Below, piece after piece: positions 1 to 10,069 of a stretch of DNA of 64,000 nucleotides. Under the pieces are notes generated by a model. That model saw only the letters and a list, made by a program, of their open reading frames with translations, was not told the origin of the DNA and ran no database searches. Each line of letters opens with the position of its first letter. The stretch's first letter is position 1. Origin of the DNA: Flagellimonas sp. S3867 (lineage in GTDB: Bacteria > Bacteroidota > Bacteroidia > Flavobacteriales > Flavobacteriaceae); the NCBI RefSeq assembly GCF_014698935.1, contig NZ_JACVMN010000001.1:1660000-1723999 (forward strand), in the 5' to 3' direction. The position numbers and the translations under genes were made by a program.

Positions 1-105
1 AGCAGCAATTTGGGCTGCCATTTTATCTATGGCCCCTAAAATCTGATCTTCCCTTATATAGGGCTTAAACACCTTGTCATGAAGCTTTATCAACTTGTCG
101 TCCAT
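1..105 (-). CDS. hpt: hypoxanthine phosphoribosyltransferase, N-terminal part (cut by window edge)
   Basis: Only the first 35 codons are present; the gene runs off the left edge. The start reads MDDKLIKLHDKVFKPYI, followed by a helix ending in DKMAAQIAA. This matches the beginning of flavobacterial hypoxanthine phosphoribosyltransferases, purine salvage enzymes that join hypoxanthine or guanine to PRPP. It is divergent from purK, and purine genes are commonly grouped here in Flavobacteriaceae. The catalytic PRPP-binding part lies outside the window, so the assignment rests on the N-terminus and context. Confidence 0.6.
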   Translation of the reverse strand, partial: MDDKLIKLHDKVFKPYIREDQILGAIDKMAAQIAA

Positions 106-211
106 TTAAATAGGTTGGCAAAGATAACATTTTTAGGGTCTCTAATCCCCTTGGTTTTTCTTCCCTTCGCGGAATTCATGTATTTTTGCTTTCATTCCAA
201 ATCAAGGACGA

Positions 212-1372
212 ATGCGTTTTTTCTCTTCCAACTTTAAACTTGGGATTTTAGGAGGGGGTCAATTGGGCAAAATGTTGCTTTATGAGACCCGCAAATGGGA
301 CATCCATACAAAGGTCATGGACGCTTCCGATGAAGCGCCATGTAAAATTTCGTGCAATGAATTTATTCAGGGAAGCCTACTCGATTTTGATGCTGTTTAT
401 TCCTTTGGAAAAAATGTGGATGTACTTACCATCGAAATTGAAAATGTAAACGTGGAGGCTCTTGAAAAACTAGAAGACGAAGGTGTAAAGGTATTTCCCC
501 CGACCAAAGCGCTTCGAATTATCCAAAACAAGGCTACCCAGAAGCTTTTTTATACCGACAACAACATTCCAACCGCTCCATTTACCCGATTTGCCTATAC
601 TTCCGAAATTGAAGATAGCATTTCAAATGGTGGGCTACAGTTTCCATTTGTGTGGAAAAGTGCCCAGTTTGGGTATGACGGTCAGGGTGTGAAAGTGGTA
701 AGGCAGTTGGTAGATTTGGAAGGATTGCCCAATGTCGAATGTATTGCCGAAGAAATGGTTCATTTTAAAAATGAACTGGCGGTAATCGTGGCCAGAAACG
801 AAAAAGGGGAAGTTGTAACATATCCTGTTGTGGAAATGGAATTTCATCCCGAAGCCAACCAAGTGGAATATGTTATCTGTCCCGCTCGAATTGATGATGA
901 TATTGCTCAAAGAGCCCAACAAGTGGCCTTAAAAGTTTCAGAATCCATAGCACACGTAGGATTACTTGCCGTAGAAATGTTCCAGACCCAAGAAGATGAA
1001 ATTTTGGTCAATGAAGTGGCCCCAAGGCCACATAACAGTGGACATTACAGCATTGAAGCCAGTTATACCAATCAATTTGAGCAGCACATTAGGGCTATTT
1101 TAGGATTACCTTTGGGGAAGACTGACAGCAAGGTGGCCGGAGTGATGGTGAATTTGGTAGGAGCTGAGGGATATACCGGCAACGTAATTTATGAAAACAT
1201 AGAATCCATATTGAAAATGGATGGGGTGACTCCCCATATTTATGGTAAAAAACAAACGCGCCCTTTCCGTAAAATGGGCCATGTGACCATTGTGGACCAA
1301 AACATGGCAAGGGCACGTGAAATAGCACAAAAAGTTAAGGAAACTATTAAAGTTATAGCAGATAAATCATGA
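212..1372 (+). CDS. purK: 5-(carboxyamino)imidazole ribonucleotide synthase
   Basis: This 386-residue ATP-grasp enzyme makes N5-carboxyaminoimidazole ribonucleotide from AIR, bicarbonate and ATP in purine synthesis. It opens with a nucleotide-fold loop, LGILGGGQLGKML (residues 10-22). The central ATP-grasp region includes VWKSAQFGYDGQGV, and the metal/ATP site is in the stretch VNEVAPRPHNSGHYSIEA. Length is normal for PurK. The stop overlaps the purE start by four bases (ATGA), so the two are translationally coupled. The start context is poor in purines, as is usual in Bacteroidota. Confidence 0.95.
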   Translation: MRFFSSNFKLGILGGGQLGKMLLYETRKWDIHTKVMDASDEAPCKISCNEFIQGSLLDFDAVYSFGKNVDVLTIEIENVNVEALEKLEDEGVKVFPPTKALRIIQNKATQKLFYTDNNIPTAPFTRFAYTSEIEDSISNGGLQFPFVWKSAQFGYDGQGVKVVRQLVDLEGLPNVECIAEEMVHFKNELAVIVARNEKGEVVTYPVVEMEFHPEANQVEYVICPARIDDDIAQRAQQVALKVSESIAHVGLLAVEMFQTQEDEILVNEVAPRPHNSGHYSIEASYTNQFEQHIRAILGLPLGKTDSKVAGVMVNLVGAEGYTGNVIYENIESILKMDGVTPHIYGKKQTRPFRKMGHVTIVDQNMARAREIAQKVKETIKVIADKS

Positions 1373-1860
1373 GTAAAGTAGCCGTTATTATGGGAAGTAC
1401 AAGTGACCTCCCTGTTATGCAAGATGCAGTGGATATTTTAAAAGGATTCGACATTGAGGTGGATGTAGACATTGTATCTGCGCACAGAACGCCTGAAAAA
1501 TTGTTTGATTTTGGGAAGAACGCCCATAAAAATGGTTATTCCGTAATCATAGCCGGAGCTGGAGGAGCGGCCCATCTTCCCGGAATGGTAGCATCTCTTT
1601 CTCCATTACCCGTTATTGGTGTTCCGGTGAAAAGCAGCAACTCTATTGATGGTTGGGATTCCGTACTGTCCATTTTACAAATGCCAGGGGGAGTTCCAGT
1701 GGCCACAGTGGCCTTGAATGGAGCAAAAAATGCCGGTATCTTGGCCGCCCAAATCATTGGTAGTGCCGATAAATGTGTATTGGACAAAGTTGAAGTCTAT
1801 AAACAAGGGCTCAAAGAAAAGGTCATCAAAGGCGCAGAAAAAGTTAGAAATACGAAGTAA
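1369..1860 (+). CDS. purE: 5-(carboxyamino)imidazole ribonucleotide mutase
   Basis: The 163-residue class I PurE converts the unstable PurK product N5-CAIR to CAIR. The N-terminus VAVIMGSTSDLPVMQDA carries the conserved substrate-binding GSxSD-type loop, followed by VSAHRTPEKLF with the catalytic histidine and AGAGGAAHLPGMVAS. These are signature PurE motifs at normal spacing. The start overlaps purK by four bases. No terminator is evident before the next gene; a short repeat-like sequence fills the gap. Confidence 0.96.
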   Translation: MSKVAVIMGSTSDLPVMQDAVDILKGFDIEVDVDIVSAHRTPEKLFDFGKNAHKNGYSVIIAGAGGAAHLPGMVASLSPLPVIGVPVKSSNSIDGWDSVLSILQMPGGVPVATVALNGAKNAGILAAQIIGSADKCVLDKVEVYKQGLKEKVIKGAEKVRNTK

Positions 1861-1879
1861 AAAATACCAAAACTATATT

Positions 1880-1930
1880 TTCAGTAGAACTGTCCTCCTA
1901 AGTCTATCGAAGGAGCAGTCGCGAACCAAT
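1880..1930. repeat. possible short dispersed repeat fragment
   Basis: The purE to peptidase gap contains a GC-richer stretch with CTATCGAAGGAGCAGTCG, which resembles the CTTGTCGAAGGA-type small dispersed repeats seen in many flavobacterial genomes. It differs in composition from the flanking AT-rich spacer. The match is by eye and only partial. Confidence 0.3.
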
Positions 1931-1946
1931 TATCCCAAAATATATA

Positions 1947-3977
1947 ATGAGCAACCCTCTATTAACCTCATTTGACAAAGCCCCATTTGAGCAAATGAAA
2001 AACGAACATTTCAAACCGGCTTTTTTGGAGGCTATCGAAAAGGCAAGAAAAGAAATTGATGCCATCACAGAAAATCAGGCGTTTCCATCTTTTGAGAATA
2101 CATTGGAAGCCTTGGATTTCTCAGGTCGGCAATTGGATAGGGTTTCAAGTGTTTTTTTCAATCTGAATTCCGCCGAGACCAACGAGCAAATTCAACAAAT
2201 TGCCCAAGAAGTTTCCCCATTGCTGTCAGCATTTAGCAATGATATTACCCTTAACGAAAAACTTTTTCAGCGTATAAAATCAGTTTACGACCAAAGAGAA
2301 GACTTGGACCTTACTCCCGAGCAACATACCCTGCTCGAAAAAAAATACAAAAGTTTTAGCCGAAACGGTGCCAACTTAAATGAAGTTGAAAAGAAAAGAC
2401 TTCGGGAAATCGATGCCGAACTTTCCAAACTCAAGTTGAAATTTGGCGAAAACGTATTGGCAGAAACCAATAAATACGAAATGTTGTTGGCCAATGAATC
2501 CGATTTGGATGGATTGCCCGACGGAGCCAAAGAGGCAGCGGCTCAACTAGCAATATCAAAAGATAAAAAAGGCTGGTTAATCACCTTGGATTATCCCAGC
2601 TATATCCCATTTATGAAATATGCCAAAAACAGGAAATTGCGCAAACAATTAGCGTTGGCCTTTGGCAGTAAGGGGTTTCATGATGATGAGTTAGATAACA
2701 AAGAGAATGTTCTGAAAATTGTTTCACTTCGACATGAGCGTGCCAATCTTTTAGGGTACAATACCCATGCTGATTTTGTTTTGGAAGAGCGAATGGCGGA
2801 AACACCAAAAAAGGTTTTGGACTTTTTAAACGAATTGCTCGAAAAAGCCAAACCAGCAGCAGAAAAAGAATTTGATGAACTTGAAGCTTTCGCCAAAGAA
2901 CTAGATGGAATTGACCACTTGGAAAAATGGGACAGTGCCTTTTATTCAGAAAAAATGAAGCAAAAATTGTTTGATTTGGATGATGAAAAACTCAAGCCCT
3001 ATTTTAAACTTGAAAATGTTGTTGACGGGGTTTTTAAGGTCGCCGGAAAGCTCTTTGGGTTAACATTTAAAGAGGTTTTTGATGTTGAAAAATACCATGA
3101 AGAGGTCAAAACTTTTGAGGTATATGACGAGTCGGGCAATTTTATCTCACTTTTTTATGCTGATTTTCATCCCCGACCTGGCAAACGAGGTGGTGCCTGG
3201 ATGACATCCTACAAATCACAATATCGGCTGGATGGAAAAAACAGTCGACCACATATATCCAATGTATGCAACTTTACCAAACCAACAGAAACCAAGCCCT
3301 CTTTGCTCACTTTTAATGAAGTAACCACCTTGTTTCATGAATTTGGTCATGGACTGCATGGCATGTTGGCAAATACAACCTATCCAAGCCTATCGGGGAC
3401 TTCCGTTTATTGGGATTTTGTGGAACTGCCCAGTCAGGTCCTGGAAAATTGGTGTTACGAAAAAGAAGCGCTTGAATTATTCGCTTTCCATTATGAAACA
3501 GGAGAGGTTATTCCTATGGAATTGGTCAAAAAAATAAAAGAATCAGCAACTTTTCAAGAAGGAATGGCCACTTTACGGCAATTGAGCTTCGGATTTTTGG
3601 ACATGGCATGGCATGGTACCGATTCTTCTAGTGCAACAGATGTAAAAAAATATGAGACGGAAGCATTTGAAGGTACAAACTTGTTCCCCGAAACCCCTGA
3701 AACATGTATGAGTACAGCCTTTTCACATATATTTCAGGGAGGCTATTCTTCAGGCTACTACAGTTATAAATGGGCAGAGGTATTGGATGCCGATGCATTC
3801 GATTACTTTAAGGAAAATGGGATTTTTAATAAAGAAGTTGCAGCTAAATTCAAGATACATGTTCTATCCAAAGGAGGCACAGAAAATCCTATGACACTCT
3901 ATAAGCGTTTTAGAGGATCAGAACCCAAAATTGAGCCTTTATTGGAGCGAGCCGGGTTAATAAAAAAGGTTGGATAA
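1947..3977 (+). CDS. M3 family metallopeptidase (peptidyl-dipeptidase Dcp / oligopeptidase A type)
   Basis: This 676-residue zinc peptidase degrades short peptides. The zinc-binding motif HEFGH is at residues 464-468 within TLFHEFGHGLHGML, and the following YPSLSGTSVYWDFVELPSQ segment carries the downstream region of the M3 active site. A long helical N-terminal half (NPLLTSFDKAPFEQMKNEHF onward) is typical of the family. There is no signal peptide, so it is probably cytoplasmic. It is about 85 bp downstream of purE on the same strand, but the products are not functionally linked. Whether it acts as dipeptidyl carboxypeptidase or oligopeptidase cannot be told from sequence. Confidence 0.93.
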   Translation: MSNPLLTSFDKAPFEQMKNEHFKPAFLEAIEKARKEIDAITENQAFPSFENTLEALDFSGRQLDRVSSVFFNLNSAETNEQIQQIAQEVSPLLSAFSNDITLNEKLFQRIKSVYDQREDLDLTPEQHTLLEKKYKSFSRNGANLNEVEKKRLREIDAELSKLKLKFGENVLAETNKYEMLLANESDLDGLPDGAKEAAAQLAISKDKKGWLITLDYPSYIPFMKYAKNRKLRKQLALAFGSKGFHDDELDNKENVLKIVSLRHERANLLGYNTHADFVLEERMAETPKKVLDFLNELLEKAKPAAEKEFDELEAFAKELDGIDHLEKWDSAFYSEKMKQKLFDLDDEKLKPYFKLENVVDGVFKVAGKLFGLTFKEVFDVEKYHEEVKTFEVYDESGNFISLFYADFHPRPGKRGGAWMTSYKSQYRLDGKNSRPHISNVCNFTKPTETKPSLLTFNEVTTLFHEFGHGLHGMLANTTYPSLSGTSVYWDFVELPSQVLENWCYEKEALELFAFHYETGEVIPMELVKKIKESATFQEGMATLRQLSFGFLDMAWHGTDSSSATDVKKYETEAFEGTNLFPETPETCMSTAFSHIFQGGYSSGYYSYKWAEVLDADAFDYFKENGIFNKEVAAKFKIHVLSKGGTENPMTLYKRFRGSEPKIEPLLERAGLIKKVG

Positions 3978-4126
3978 GTGGTTCGAACGCATTTTGCATT
4001 CTGTTAATCTTTATTTAAAGTCTAAGATCATTACCTTTTCGTGATACTTTTTAAAGTCGTTTGTAATGGACAAAACATAGAATCATTAACTAAAATCCAT
4101 TACATTTGGTATTTCTTGAAAAAAAA

Positions 4127-4681
4127 ATGGTGGCGTACAAACTTCAACCTGAAACTTGGGTAGATCAATATGCAGATTACCTGTTCAATTATGCGGTGGC
4201 ACGTGTAAGTGACGCAGAAATTGCTAAAGATTTAGTGCAAGAAACTTTTTTTGCGGGACTTAATTCAGCTAAAAATTATAAAGGCGATGCTGCCGAACGT
4301 ACCTGGCTGATAGCGATTTTAAAAAGAAAAGTAATAGATCATTATCGAAAAATAAACTCAAAAAAAGGGAAAGCAGAAGTTCGAGTAAATTATAATGCTA
4401 GCTCAGAATCTGAGGGTGATTGGCTGGAGGAACAAGTGGCTGACCCATTTAGCAAGGATGGTGATAATACCATTGAAAATGAAGAGCTCGGTTTGGCAAT
4501 TCAAGAGTGTATCGCAAAACTACCAAAAAAACAATCCTTGGTTTTTAAGATGAAAACCATTCAAGGAATGAGTACCGAGGATATTTGTAATGAACTTGGA
4601 ATTAATCCGTCCAACCTGTGGGTGATGATCCATAGAGCAAGAACCGCCCTAATGGGCTGCTTGAATCAAAATTGGTTTTAG
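4127..4681 (+). CDS. ECF-type RNA polymerase sigma factor
   Basis: The protein is 184 residues from the chosen ATG; an upstream in-frame TTG seven codons earlier lies inside a TACATTTG promoter-like box and is unlikely as a start. Region 2 is visible in DYLFNYAVARVSDAEIAKDL followed by VQETF, and region 4 in the C-terminal SLVFKMKTIQGMSTEDICNE helix-turn-helix with WVMIHRARTAL. No extra domain is present. The stop precedes the next start by only a few bases, so the sigma factor is coupled with a small zinc-finger protein that is probably its anti-sigma factor. The regulon is unknown. Confidence 0.88.
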   Translation: MVAYKLQPETWVDQYADYLFNYAVARVSDAEIAKDLVQETFFAGLNSAKNYKGDAAERTWLIAILKRKVIDHYRKINSKKGKAEVRVNYNASSESEGDWLEEQVADPFSKDGDNTIENEELGLAIQECIAKLPKKQSLVFKMKTIQGMSTEDICNELGINPSNLWVMIHRARTALMGCLNQNWF

Positions 4682-4683
4682 TT

Positions 4684-4914
4684 ATGAAGATTACATGTGA
4701 AGAAGCATCACATATATGCAACAAATCGCAATACAATGAAGCTGGCTATTGGCAAATGCTAAAATTGCGTATACATATTTTAATGTGCAAAACTTGTGCA
4801 AAATTCACAAAGCAGAATAAAGCATTAACCTCTCTTTGCGAGCGGGCTGGTCTTAATACGCTTTCTGAAAGTGATAAGGAAATTATGAAAAAAGATTTGG
4901 AAAAACATCTTTAA
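4684..4914 (+). CDS. small zinc-finger protein, putative anti-sigma factor
   Basis: The 76-residue protein starts two bases after the sigma-factor stop. It contains HILMCKTCAKF, an H-x3-C-x2-C motif like the zinc-binding core of ZAS/zf-HC2 anti-sigma factors, with another cysteine near the start (KITCEEA). There is no transmembrane helix, so it would be cytoplasmic. Gene order (sigma then small HCC protein) is the usual arrangement. Its 3' end overlaps the convergent downstream gene by four bases. The anti-sigma role is inferred from motif and context. Confidence 0.7.
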   Translation: MKITCEEASHICNKSQYNEAGYWQMLKLRIHILMCKTCAKFTKQNKALTSLCERAGLNTLSESDKEIMKKDLEKHL

Positions 4915-5735
4915 TCAAAGATTACCCAAATCCATAGCAGACCACACCATAAAATAGGAATTCCCTCTACCCAAAACGAAACAAGATTGTTTCTTTGCAT
5001 ATTCTTTCCGTAAAGGAACACGCCTACCAAAACAAGGCTTATAACCAATCGTGTCCATATCTCCATTAGATACAGTTCATCCTTCAAAAAAGTAAGAAAG
5101 AAGCATAAAACGGTCAAAACAATGCCTAATTTTTTTGTTTTGTCAATTCCTAATACTTGGGGCAAGGTTTTCAATGCCGAGCTATCCCATTTTAGATCTC
5201 GTATCTCGAAGGGTAAAAGTAGCACAAGCACCAAGATGAACCGTTGGCAAAACAAAACCCCTAAATCCCAGGAAATGGCCATTTTTACATTTGAAATTGG
5301 CAAAAAAACCGTAAATCCTACCCAAACCAAAGCCACTATGTAAATTTTGAATCCACCCAGACTTCTCAAGTTTTTGGTTTTGGGCAATAATGGTATGGCA
5401 TACAAAGTAGAAAGCAAAGATAAAAGCAATACTGCAGTCCAAATTTGGGTATCAAGTTGTGCAAAAAAATAGAGGGCCGGTATAAAGCATAGAAAACTAA
5501 AAATTTGAATGCTTTTATGATACGTATTTGAAACAATCAGATACTTTTCTGCCTCAACCCCATATTTTACAAAATTGTAGCATACAATTGTACCGAAAAA
5601 AGTAAATCCAAATAGCGGATAATTTGTTGGAACATCTAACAAAAGTGTTGTGGCCAACATCAGGGAAACTACTGCCAATCCCACATGAATGCTGGCGTTT
5701 AAGTAAAAATTAAAAAATATTCTTGGTAATATCAT
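4911..5735 (-). CDS. UbiA-like prenyltransferase family membrane protein
   Basis: This 274-residue protein has about eight hydrophobic segments. The stretch EIRDLKWDSSALKTLPQVLG resembles the second aspartate-rich motif of the UbiA superfamily (RDxxxDxxxxxKTLP). The first motif, normally NDxxDxxxD, is not obvious; the corresponding region reads CYNFVKYGVEAEKY and lacks the aspartates. It may therefore be a divergent or non-catalytic family member. It is monocistronic and convergent with the sigma/anti-sigma pair, overlapping by four bases. The substrate is unknown. Confidence 0.6.
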   Translation of the reverse strand: MILPRIFFNFYLNASIHVGLAVVSLMLATTLLLDVPTNYPLFGFTFFGTIVCYNFVKYGVEAEKYLIVSNTYHKSIQIFSFLCFIPALYFFAQLDTQIWTAVLLLSLLSTLYAIPLLPKTKNLRSLGGFKIYIVALVWVGFTVFLPISNVKMAISWDLGVLFCQRFILVLVLLLPFEIRDLKWDSSALKTLPQVLGIDKTKKLGIVLTVLCFFLTFLKDELYLMEIWTRLVISLVLVGVFLYGKNMQRNNLVSFWVEGIPILWCGLLWIWVIFD

Positions 5736-5806
5736 CCGTCAAAAATTCTAACTAATACCAAAACGTTAATTTGTGGTTAACAACTTTGAAGCGGCTGTTT
5801 TCAAAA

Positions 5807-5840
5807 TTGCCTATTTTCATCGAATTTATCCCTAATTTTG
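5807..5840 (+). promoter_or_regulatory. predicted Bacteroidota-type promoter of gcvP
   Basis: A TAATTTTG box (fits TAnnTTTG) ends 21 bases before the gcvP start codon, with a TTG 23 bases upstream of the box. This resembles the known -33 TTTG / -7 TAnnTTTG consensus of Bacteroidota, although the spacing is at the long end. Confidence 0.45.
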
Positions 5841-5861
5841 TGCACTTTATTGGATTAAACT

Positions 5862-8714
5862 ATGAATACAGATGTGTTTGCCTTACGGCATATCGGTATT
5901 ACCGAGAAAGACCTTCAACCGATGTTCGAAATCGTTGGAGTAGACCATATGGAACAGTTGATTTATGAAACCATTCCAAATGATATTCGCTTAAAAAAAC
6001 CTTTAGATCTCCCAGAGGGAATTAGTGAACATGAGTTTCTTACCCATATTCAACAACTGGCGGAAAAAAACAAAGTTTTTAAGTCTTATATAGGACTGGG
6101 ATACCATGAAAGCCTAATACCCTCCGTCATCAAAAGAAATATTCTGGAGAATCCGGGTTGGTATACGGCTTACACGCCTTACCAAGCGGAAATTGCCCAA
6201 GGAAGATTGGAAGCTTTGCTAAACTTCCAAACCATGGTAAGCGACCTTACTGGAATGGAATTGGCCAACGCCTCCCTTTTAGATGAGAGTACCGCCGCAG
6301 CCGAAGCTATGACCATGTTGTTTGATGTTCGTTCCAGACAGCAAAAAAAGGATGGAACAATCAAATTCTTTGTTTCCGAAGAGGTATTACCTCAGACTTT
6401 AAGCCTTCTTGAGACAAGATCTACACCATTAGGCATAGAGTTGGTCATTGGGAACCATGAAGAGTTTGGTTTTTCGTCAGATTTCTATGGCGCTCTTCTG
6501 CAATATCCTGGAAAACATGGTCAGGTAAACGACTATGCTGAATTTGTGGAAAATGCGAAATCCAATGATATCAAAGTTGCTGTTGCAGCCGATATTTTAA
6601 GCTTGGTTATGCTTACTCCTCCAGGTGAATGGGGTGTTGATGTTGTGGTCGGCACTACACAGCGCTTTGGCATTCCTTTGGGATACGGAGGCCCACATGC
6701 CGGTTTTTTTGCCACAAAAGAAGATTATAAAAGAAGTATTCCGGGCAGAATCATTGGAGTAACCAAAGATACTGATGGCAACAGGGCTTTGCGTATGGCG
6801 CTACAGACCCGCGAACAACATATAAAAAGAGACAAAGCCACTTCCAATATTTGCACGGCACAAGTATTATTGGCTGTGATGGCTGGCATGTATGCCGTTT
6901 ATCATGGTCCAGAAGGCCTAAAATATATTGCGGAAAAAGTTCATAACCATACCCGGTTACTATCTAAAAGTTTGACTGCTTTAGGCTTGGAGCAATCGAA
7001 CACTGCGTTCTTTGACACCATTAAGGTTCAGGTGAAGGATGCGGGTGGATTAAAAAAAGTTGCAGAAAGTAAAGGTATCAACTTTAACTATATCGATGAC
7101 AATTCAGTTTCAATTTCATTGAATGAATCTTTCTCGGAAAATGACTTGAAGCTTTTGGTTTCGTGCTTTGTGGAATCCCAGCAGATTCAAAAAGACATTT
7201 CAACAGTTTTTCATGTTGAAGAAATTATCCCAAAAACACTGCAGCGTCAATCATCTTTCTTGGACCACGAAGTGTTCAACTCCTATCATTCCGAGACCGA
7301 GCTGATGCGCTATATCAAAAAATTGGAACGGAAAGATTTGGCATTGAACCATTCCATGATTTCATTGGGTAGTTGCACCATGAAACTGAATGCTGCCTCA
7401 GAAATGCTTCCTTTAAGCTGGGCAAACTGGGGGAACATCCACCCTTTTGTGCCTTTAAACCAAGCAGAGGGCTATCAATTAGTTTTAAAAGAGCTGGAAT
7501 CGCAATTAACCACAATTACTGGCTTTGCAGCTACGTCATTGCAGCCCAACTCTGGTGCGCAAGGTGAATATGCTGGATTAATGACCATCCGGGCTTATCA
7601 TGAGTCACGAAAAGAAGGTCATCGAAACATTTGTATAATTCCGGCTTCGGCACACGGAACCAACCCAGCATCGGCAGTTATGGCCGGAATGAAGGTCGTT
7701 GTTACCAAAACGGATGAAAAAGGAAATATCGATGTTACCGATTTGACCGACAAAGTAATCCAGCATTCCGAGAATTTAGCTGCGTTGATGGTCACCTATC
7801 CTTCCACACATGGTGTTTTTGAATCTTCCATTGTTGAGGTCACTAAATTGATTCATGAGCATGGTGGGCAAGTGTATATGGATGGCGCTAATATGAATGC
7901 CCAAGTTGGATTGACAAATCCGGCTACCATCGGAGCTGATGTATGCCACCTGAATCTACACAAAACCTTTGCTATTCCACATGGTGGAGGTGGTCCAGGA
8001 GTAGGTCCTATTTGTGTTGCTGAACAATTAAAACCATTTTTGCCGTCAAACCCAGTGGTTAACACGGGAGGCGAAAAAGGAATCACTGCCATTTCAGGGG
8101 CACCATGGGGAAGTGCTTTGGCCTGTTTGATTTCCTATGGGTACATTAAAATGTTGGGGGCAGAAGGGTTGACAGAATCCACAAAAATGGCCATTTTAAA
8201 TGCCAATTATATTAAAGACCGACTTAAAGGAAAATATGATGTGCTCTATACAGGTGAAAGAGGGCGCGCTGCACATGAAATGATCGTAGACTGTAGACCT
8301 TTTAAGGCGCATGGAATTGAAGTAACTGATATAGCCAAACGACTCATGGACTACGGTTTTCATGCTCCAACGGTTTCATTTCCCGTGGCAGGAACCATTA
8401 TGATAGAACCCACCGAAAGTGAAAGCCTGGCCGAACTTGATAGGTTTTGCAAAGCAATGCTTGCTATCCGGGAAGAAATCGACGAAGCCAGTTCAGAAGA
8501 TTCCAATAATGTTTTAAAAAATGCCCCTCATACATTGGAAATGCTCACAACTGACAATTGGAGTTTCCCCTATAGCAGACAAAAAGCCGCTTTCCCATTA
8601 CCTTTTGTAGGAGAAAACAAGTTTTGGCCATCCATTCGAAGGACAGATGAAGCCTTTGGGGATCGTAATTTGATCTGCACTTGCACCCCTATCGAAGCAT
8701 ATGCTGAGGCATAG
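5862..8714 (+). CDS. gcvP: glycine dehydrogenase (aminomethyl-transferring), P-protein
   Basis: The 950-residue P-protein of the glycine cleavage system decarboxylates glycine and passes the aminomethyl group to the lipoyl H-protein. It is the long fused form, containing both ancestral halves. The PLP lysine is K701 in [20 protein letters not shown], and the substrate-side motif [17 protein letters not shown] is present. N-terminal [16 protein letters not shown] is standard. The other glycine cleavage genes (gcvT, gcvH) are not nearby. A short leader of about 20 bases follows the predicted promoter and leaves no room for a glycine riboswitch. A strong terminator follows. Confidence 0.97.
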   Translation: MNTDVFALRHIGITEKDLQPMFEIVGVDHMEQLIYETIPNDIRLKKPLDLPEGISEHEFLTHIQQLAEKNKVFKSYIGLGYHESLIPSVIKRNILENPGWYTAYTPYQAEIAQGRLEALLNFQTMVSDLTGMELANASLLDESTAAAEAMTMLFDVRSRQQKKDGTIKFFVSEEVLPQTLSLLETRSTPLGIELVIGNHEEFGFSSDFYGALLQYPGKHGQVNDYAEFVENAKSNDIKVAVAADILSLVMLTPPGEWGVDVVVGTTQRFGIPLGYGGPHAGFFATKEDYKRSIPGRIIGVTKDTDGNRALRMALQTREQHIKRDKATSNICTAQVLLAVMAGMYAVYHGPEGLKYIAEKVHNHTRLLSKSLTALGLEQSNTAFFDTIKVQVKDAGGLKKVAESKGINFNYIDDNSVSISLNESFSENDLKLLVSCFVESQQIQKDISTVFHVEEIIPKTLQRQSSFLDHEVFNSYHSETELMRYIKKLERKDLALNHSMISLGSCTMKLNAASEMLPLSWANWGNIHPFVPLNQAEGYQLVLKELESQLTTITGFAATSLQPNSGAQGEYAGLMTIRAYHESRKEGHRNICIIPASAHGTNPASAVMAGMKVVVTKTDEKGNIDVTDLTDKVIQHSENLAALMVTYPSTHGVFESSIVEVTKLIHEHGGQVYMDGANMNAQVGLTNPATIGADVCHLNLHKTFAIPHGGGGPGVGPICVAEQLKPFLPSNPVVNTGGEKGITAISGAPWGSALACLISYGYIKMLGAEGLTESTKMAILNANYIKDRLKGKYDVLYTGERGRAAHEMIVDCRPFKAHGIEVTDIAKRLMDYGFHAPTVSFPVAGTIMIEPTESESLAELDRFCKAMLAIREEIDEASSEDSNNVLKNAPHTLEMLTTDNWSFPYSRQKAAFPLPFVGENKFWPSIRRTDEAFGDRNLICTCTPIEAYAEA

Positions 8715-8741
8715 GAAATCTATGATGAATACTGGAAAAGA

Positions 8742-8776
8742 GCTTTGGGTTTCTTTGAAATCCAAAGCCTTTTTTT
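8742..8776 (+). terminator. rho-independent terminator after gcvP
   Basis: A 12-bp stem (GCTTTGGGTTTC pairing with GAAATCCAAAGC, one G-T pair) with a three-base loop is followed by a run of eight pyrimidines, mostly T. It sits about 30 bases after the gcvP stop. Confidence 0.85.
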
Positions 8777-8878
8777 ATTAAAAACATTTTAAACCTTTAT
8801 TTGAACATCGTATGTACTTTTTTTGTGTTTAAACCAATTCAGCATACGTGAATTATCTTAATGCTATAAATCTCAACT

Positions 8879-9937
8879 ATGAATATCGGTATCACGGGCA
8901 CTGGAAGTTACATTCCTTCAATCATCACAAAAAATGAAGATTTTTTGGAACACGATTTTTTAGGGACTGATGGTGAAAATTTCACCCATGAAAACACAGT
9001 GATCATTGAAAAATTCAAGGCCATAACTGGAATATTGGAGCGACGATATGCTTCTTCAGATCAAAACACTTCTGATCTTGGGCATTTGGCGGCAGAAAAA
9101 GCAATACAAGATGCGGGGATCGACAAAGAAGAGTTGGATTACATCATTTTTGCGCACAATTTTGGAGATGTTACATCGGGAAAGGTTCAAGGTGATACCC
9201 TACCCAGTCTTGCCACGCGGGTAAAACATTTACTGAAGATCAAAAATCCAAAATGTGTTGCTTATGATATGCTTTTTGGATGCCCGGGCTGGATAGAAGG
9301 GGTTATTCAGGCGAATGCTTTTATCAAAAGTGGTTTGGCCAAAAAGTGTTTGGTTATCGGCGGGGAAACACTTTCGCGAGTTGTAGACCAACACGATCGA
9401 GACAGCATGATCTATTCCGATGGCGCCGGAGCTGCGGTAATTGAAGGCAATAATGATTCTGGCGAAATATTAAGTCATGCATCCGTTACGCATGCCAACG
9501 GAGAAGCTTACTATCTGTTTTTCGATAAAACATATAAAAACGATGGCTGCCCAAACACGCGTTACATAAAGATGCATGGTCGAAAAATCTATGAATTTGC
9601 CTGCACTTATGTTCCGCAAGCCATGAAGGATTGTTTAGATGACAGTGGTGTTAGCATAGGAGAAGTAAAAAAAATATTCATCCATCAGGCCAATGAGAAA
9701 ATGGATGAGGCCATAATCAAAAGATTCTATCGCCTGTATGGCGAACAAGCACCTTCCGACGTTATGCCCATGAGTATTCATAAACTGGGAAACAGTTCCG
9801 TTGCCACCATTCCCACCTTGTATGATCTAGTACGAAAAGGTGAGCTCGAAGACCATGAAGTAAAAAAGGGAGATGTTGTGATCTTTGCCAGTGTTGGTGC
9901 TGGAATGAACATTAATGCCATTGTATATAGGGTATAA
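8879..9937 (+). CDS. 3-oxoacyl-ACP synthase III family protein
   Basis: This 352-residue thiolase-fold condensing enzyme has the Cys-His-Asn triad of KAS III. Cys135 is in MLFGCPGWIEG, His is in KIFIHQANEKMDEA and Asn is in HKLGNSSVATIP. The family joins an acyl-CoA starter to malonyl-ACP. It is longer than housekeeping FabH (about 320-330 residues), with an insertion near the N-terminus (LEHDFLGTDGENFTHENTV), and so may be a specialised KAS III-like enzyme. It precedes a methyltransferase, a glycosyltransferase and a hydroxyacid dehydrogenase on the same strand, but gaps with repeats make a single operon uncertain. Confidence 0.85.
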   Translation: MNIGITGTGSYIPSIITKNEDFLEHDFLGTDGENFTHENTVIIEKFKAITGILERRYASSDQNTSDLGHLAAEKAIQDAGIDKEELDYIIFAHNFGDVTSGKVQGDTLPSLATRVKHLLKIKNPKCVAYDMLFGCPGWIEGVIQANAFIKSGLAKKCLVIGGETLSRVVDQHDRDSMIYSDGAGAAVIEGNNDSGEILSHASVTHANGEAYYLFFDKTYKNDGCPNTRYIKMHGRKIYEFACTYVPQAMKDCLDDSGVSIGEVKKIFIHQANEKMDEAIIKRFYRLYGEQAPSDVMPMSIHKLGNSSVATIPTLYDLVRKGELEDHEVKKGDVVIFASVGAGMNINAIVYRV

Positions 9938-10036
9938 AACACAATTTCCAAACCCATCAACATCGAATTAAGTGTCTTTTTTATGCCAATTCACGATATT
10001 AATGTCAAAATGTATGTCTGCAGGTCTTAGCTATTA

Positions 10037-10064
10037 GGAATTGTAATTTGATTTTTGGAATTTT
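10037..10064 (+). repeat. short AT-rich repeat, copy 1
   Basis: The sequence GTAATTTGATTTTTGGAATT lies six bases before the methyltransferase start codon. A near-identical copy (one base inserted, one substituted) sits just before the glycosyltransferase start about 600 bp downstream. Similar TTGGAATTTG-type repeats are common in flavobacterial intergenic DNA. Confidence 0.6.
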
Positions 10065-10069
10065 AACCG

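Noticed and set aside
5736..5861. Glycine riboswitch upstream of gcvP
   Set aside because: The predicted promoter leaves only about 20 bases of leader and no conserved riboswitch core was seen.
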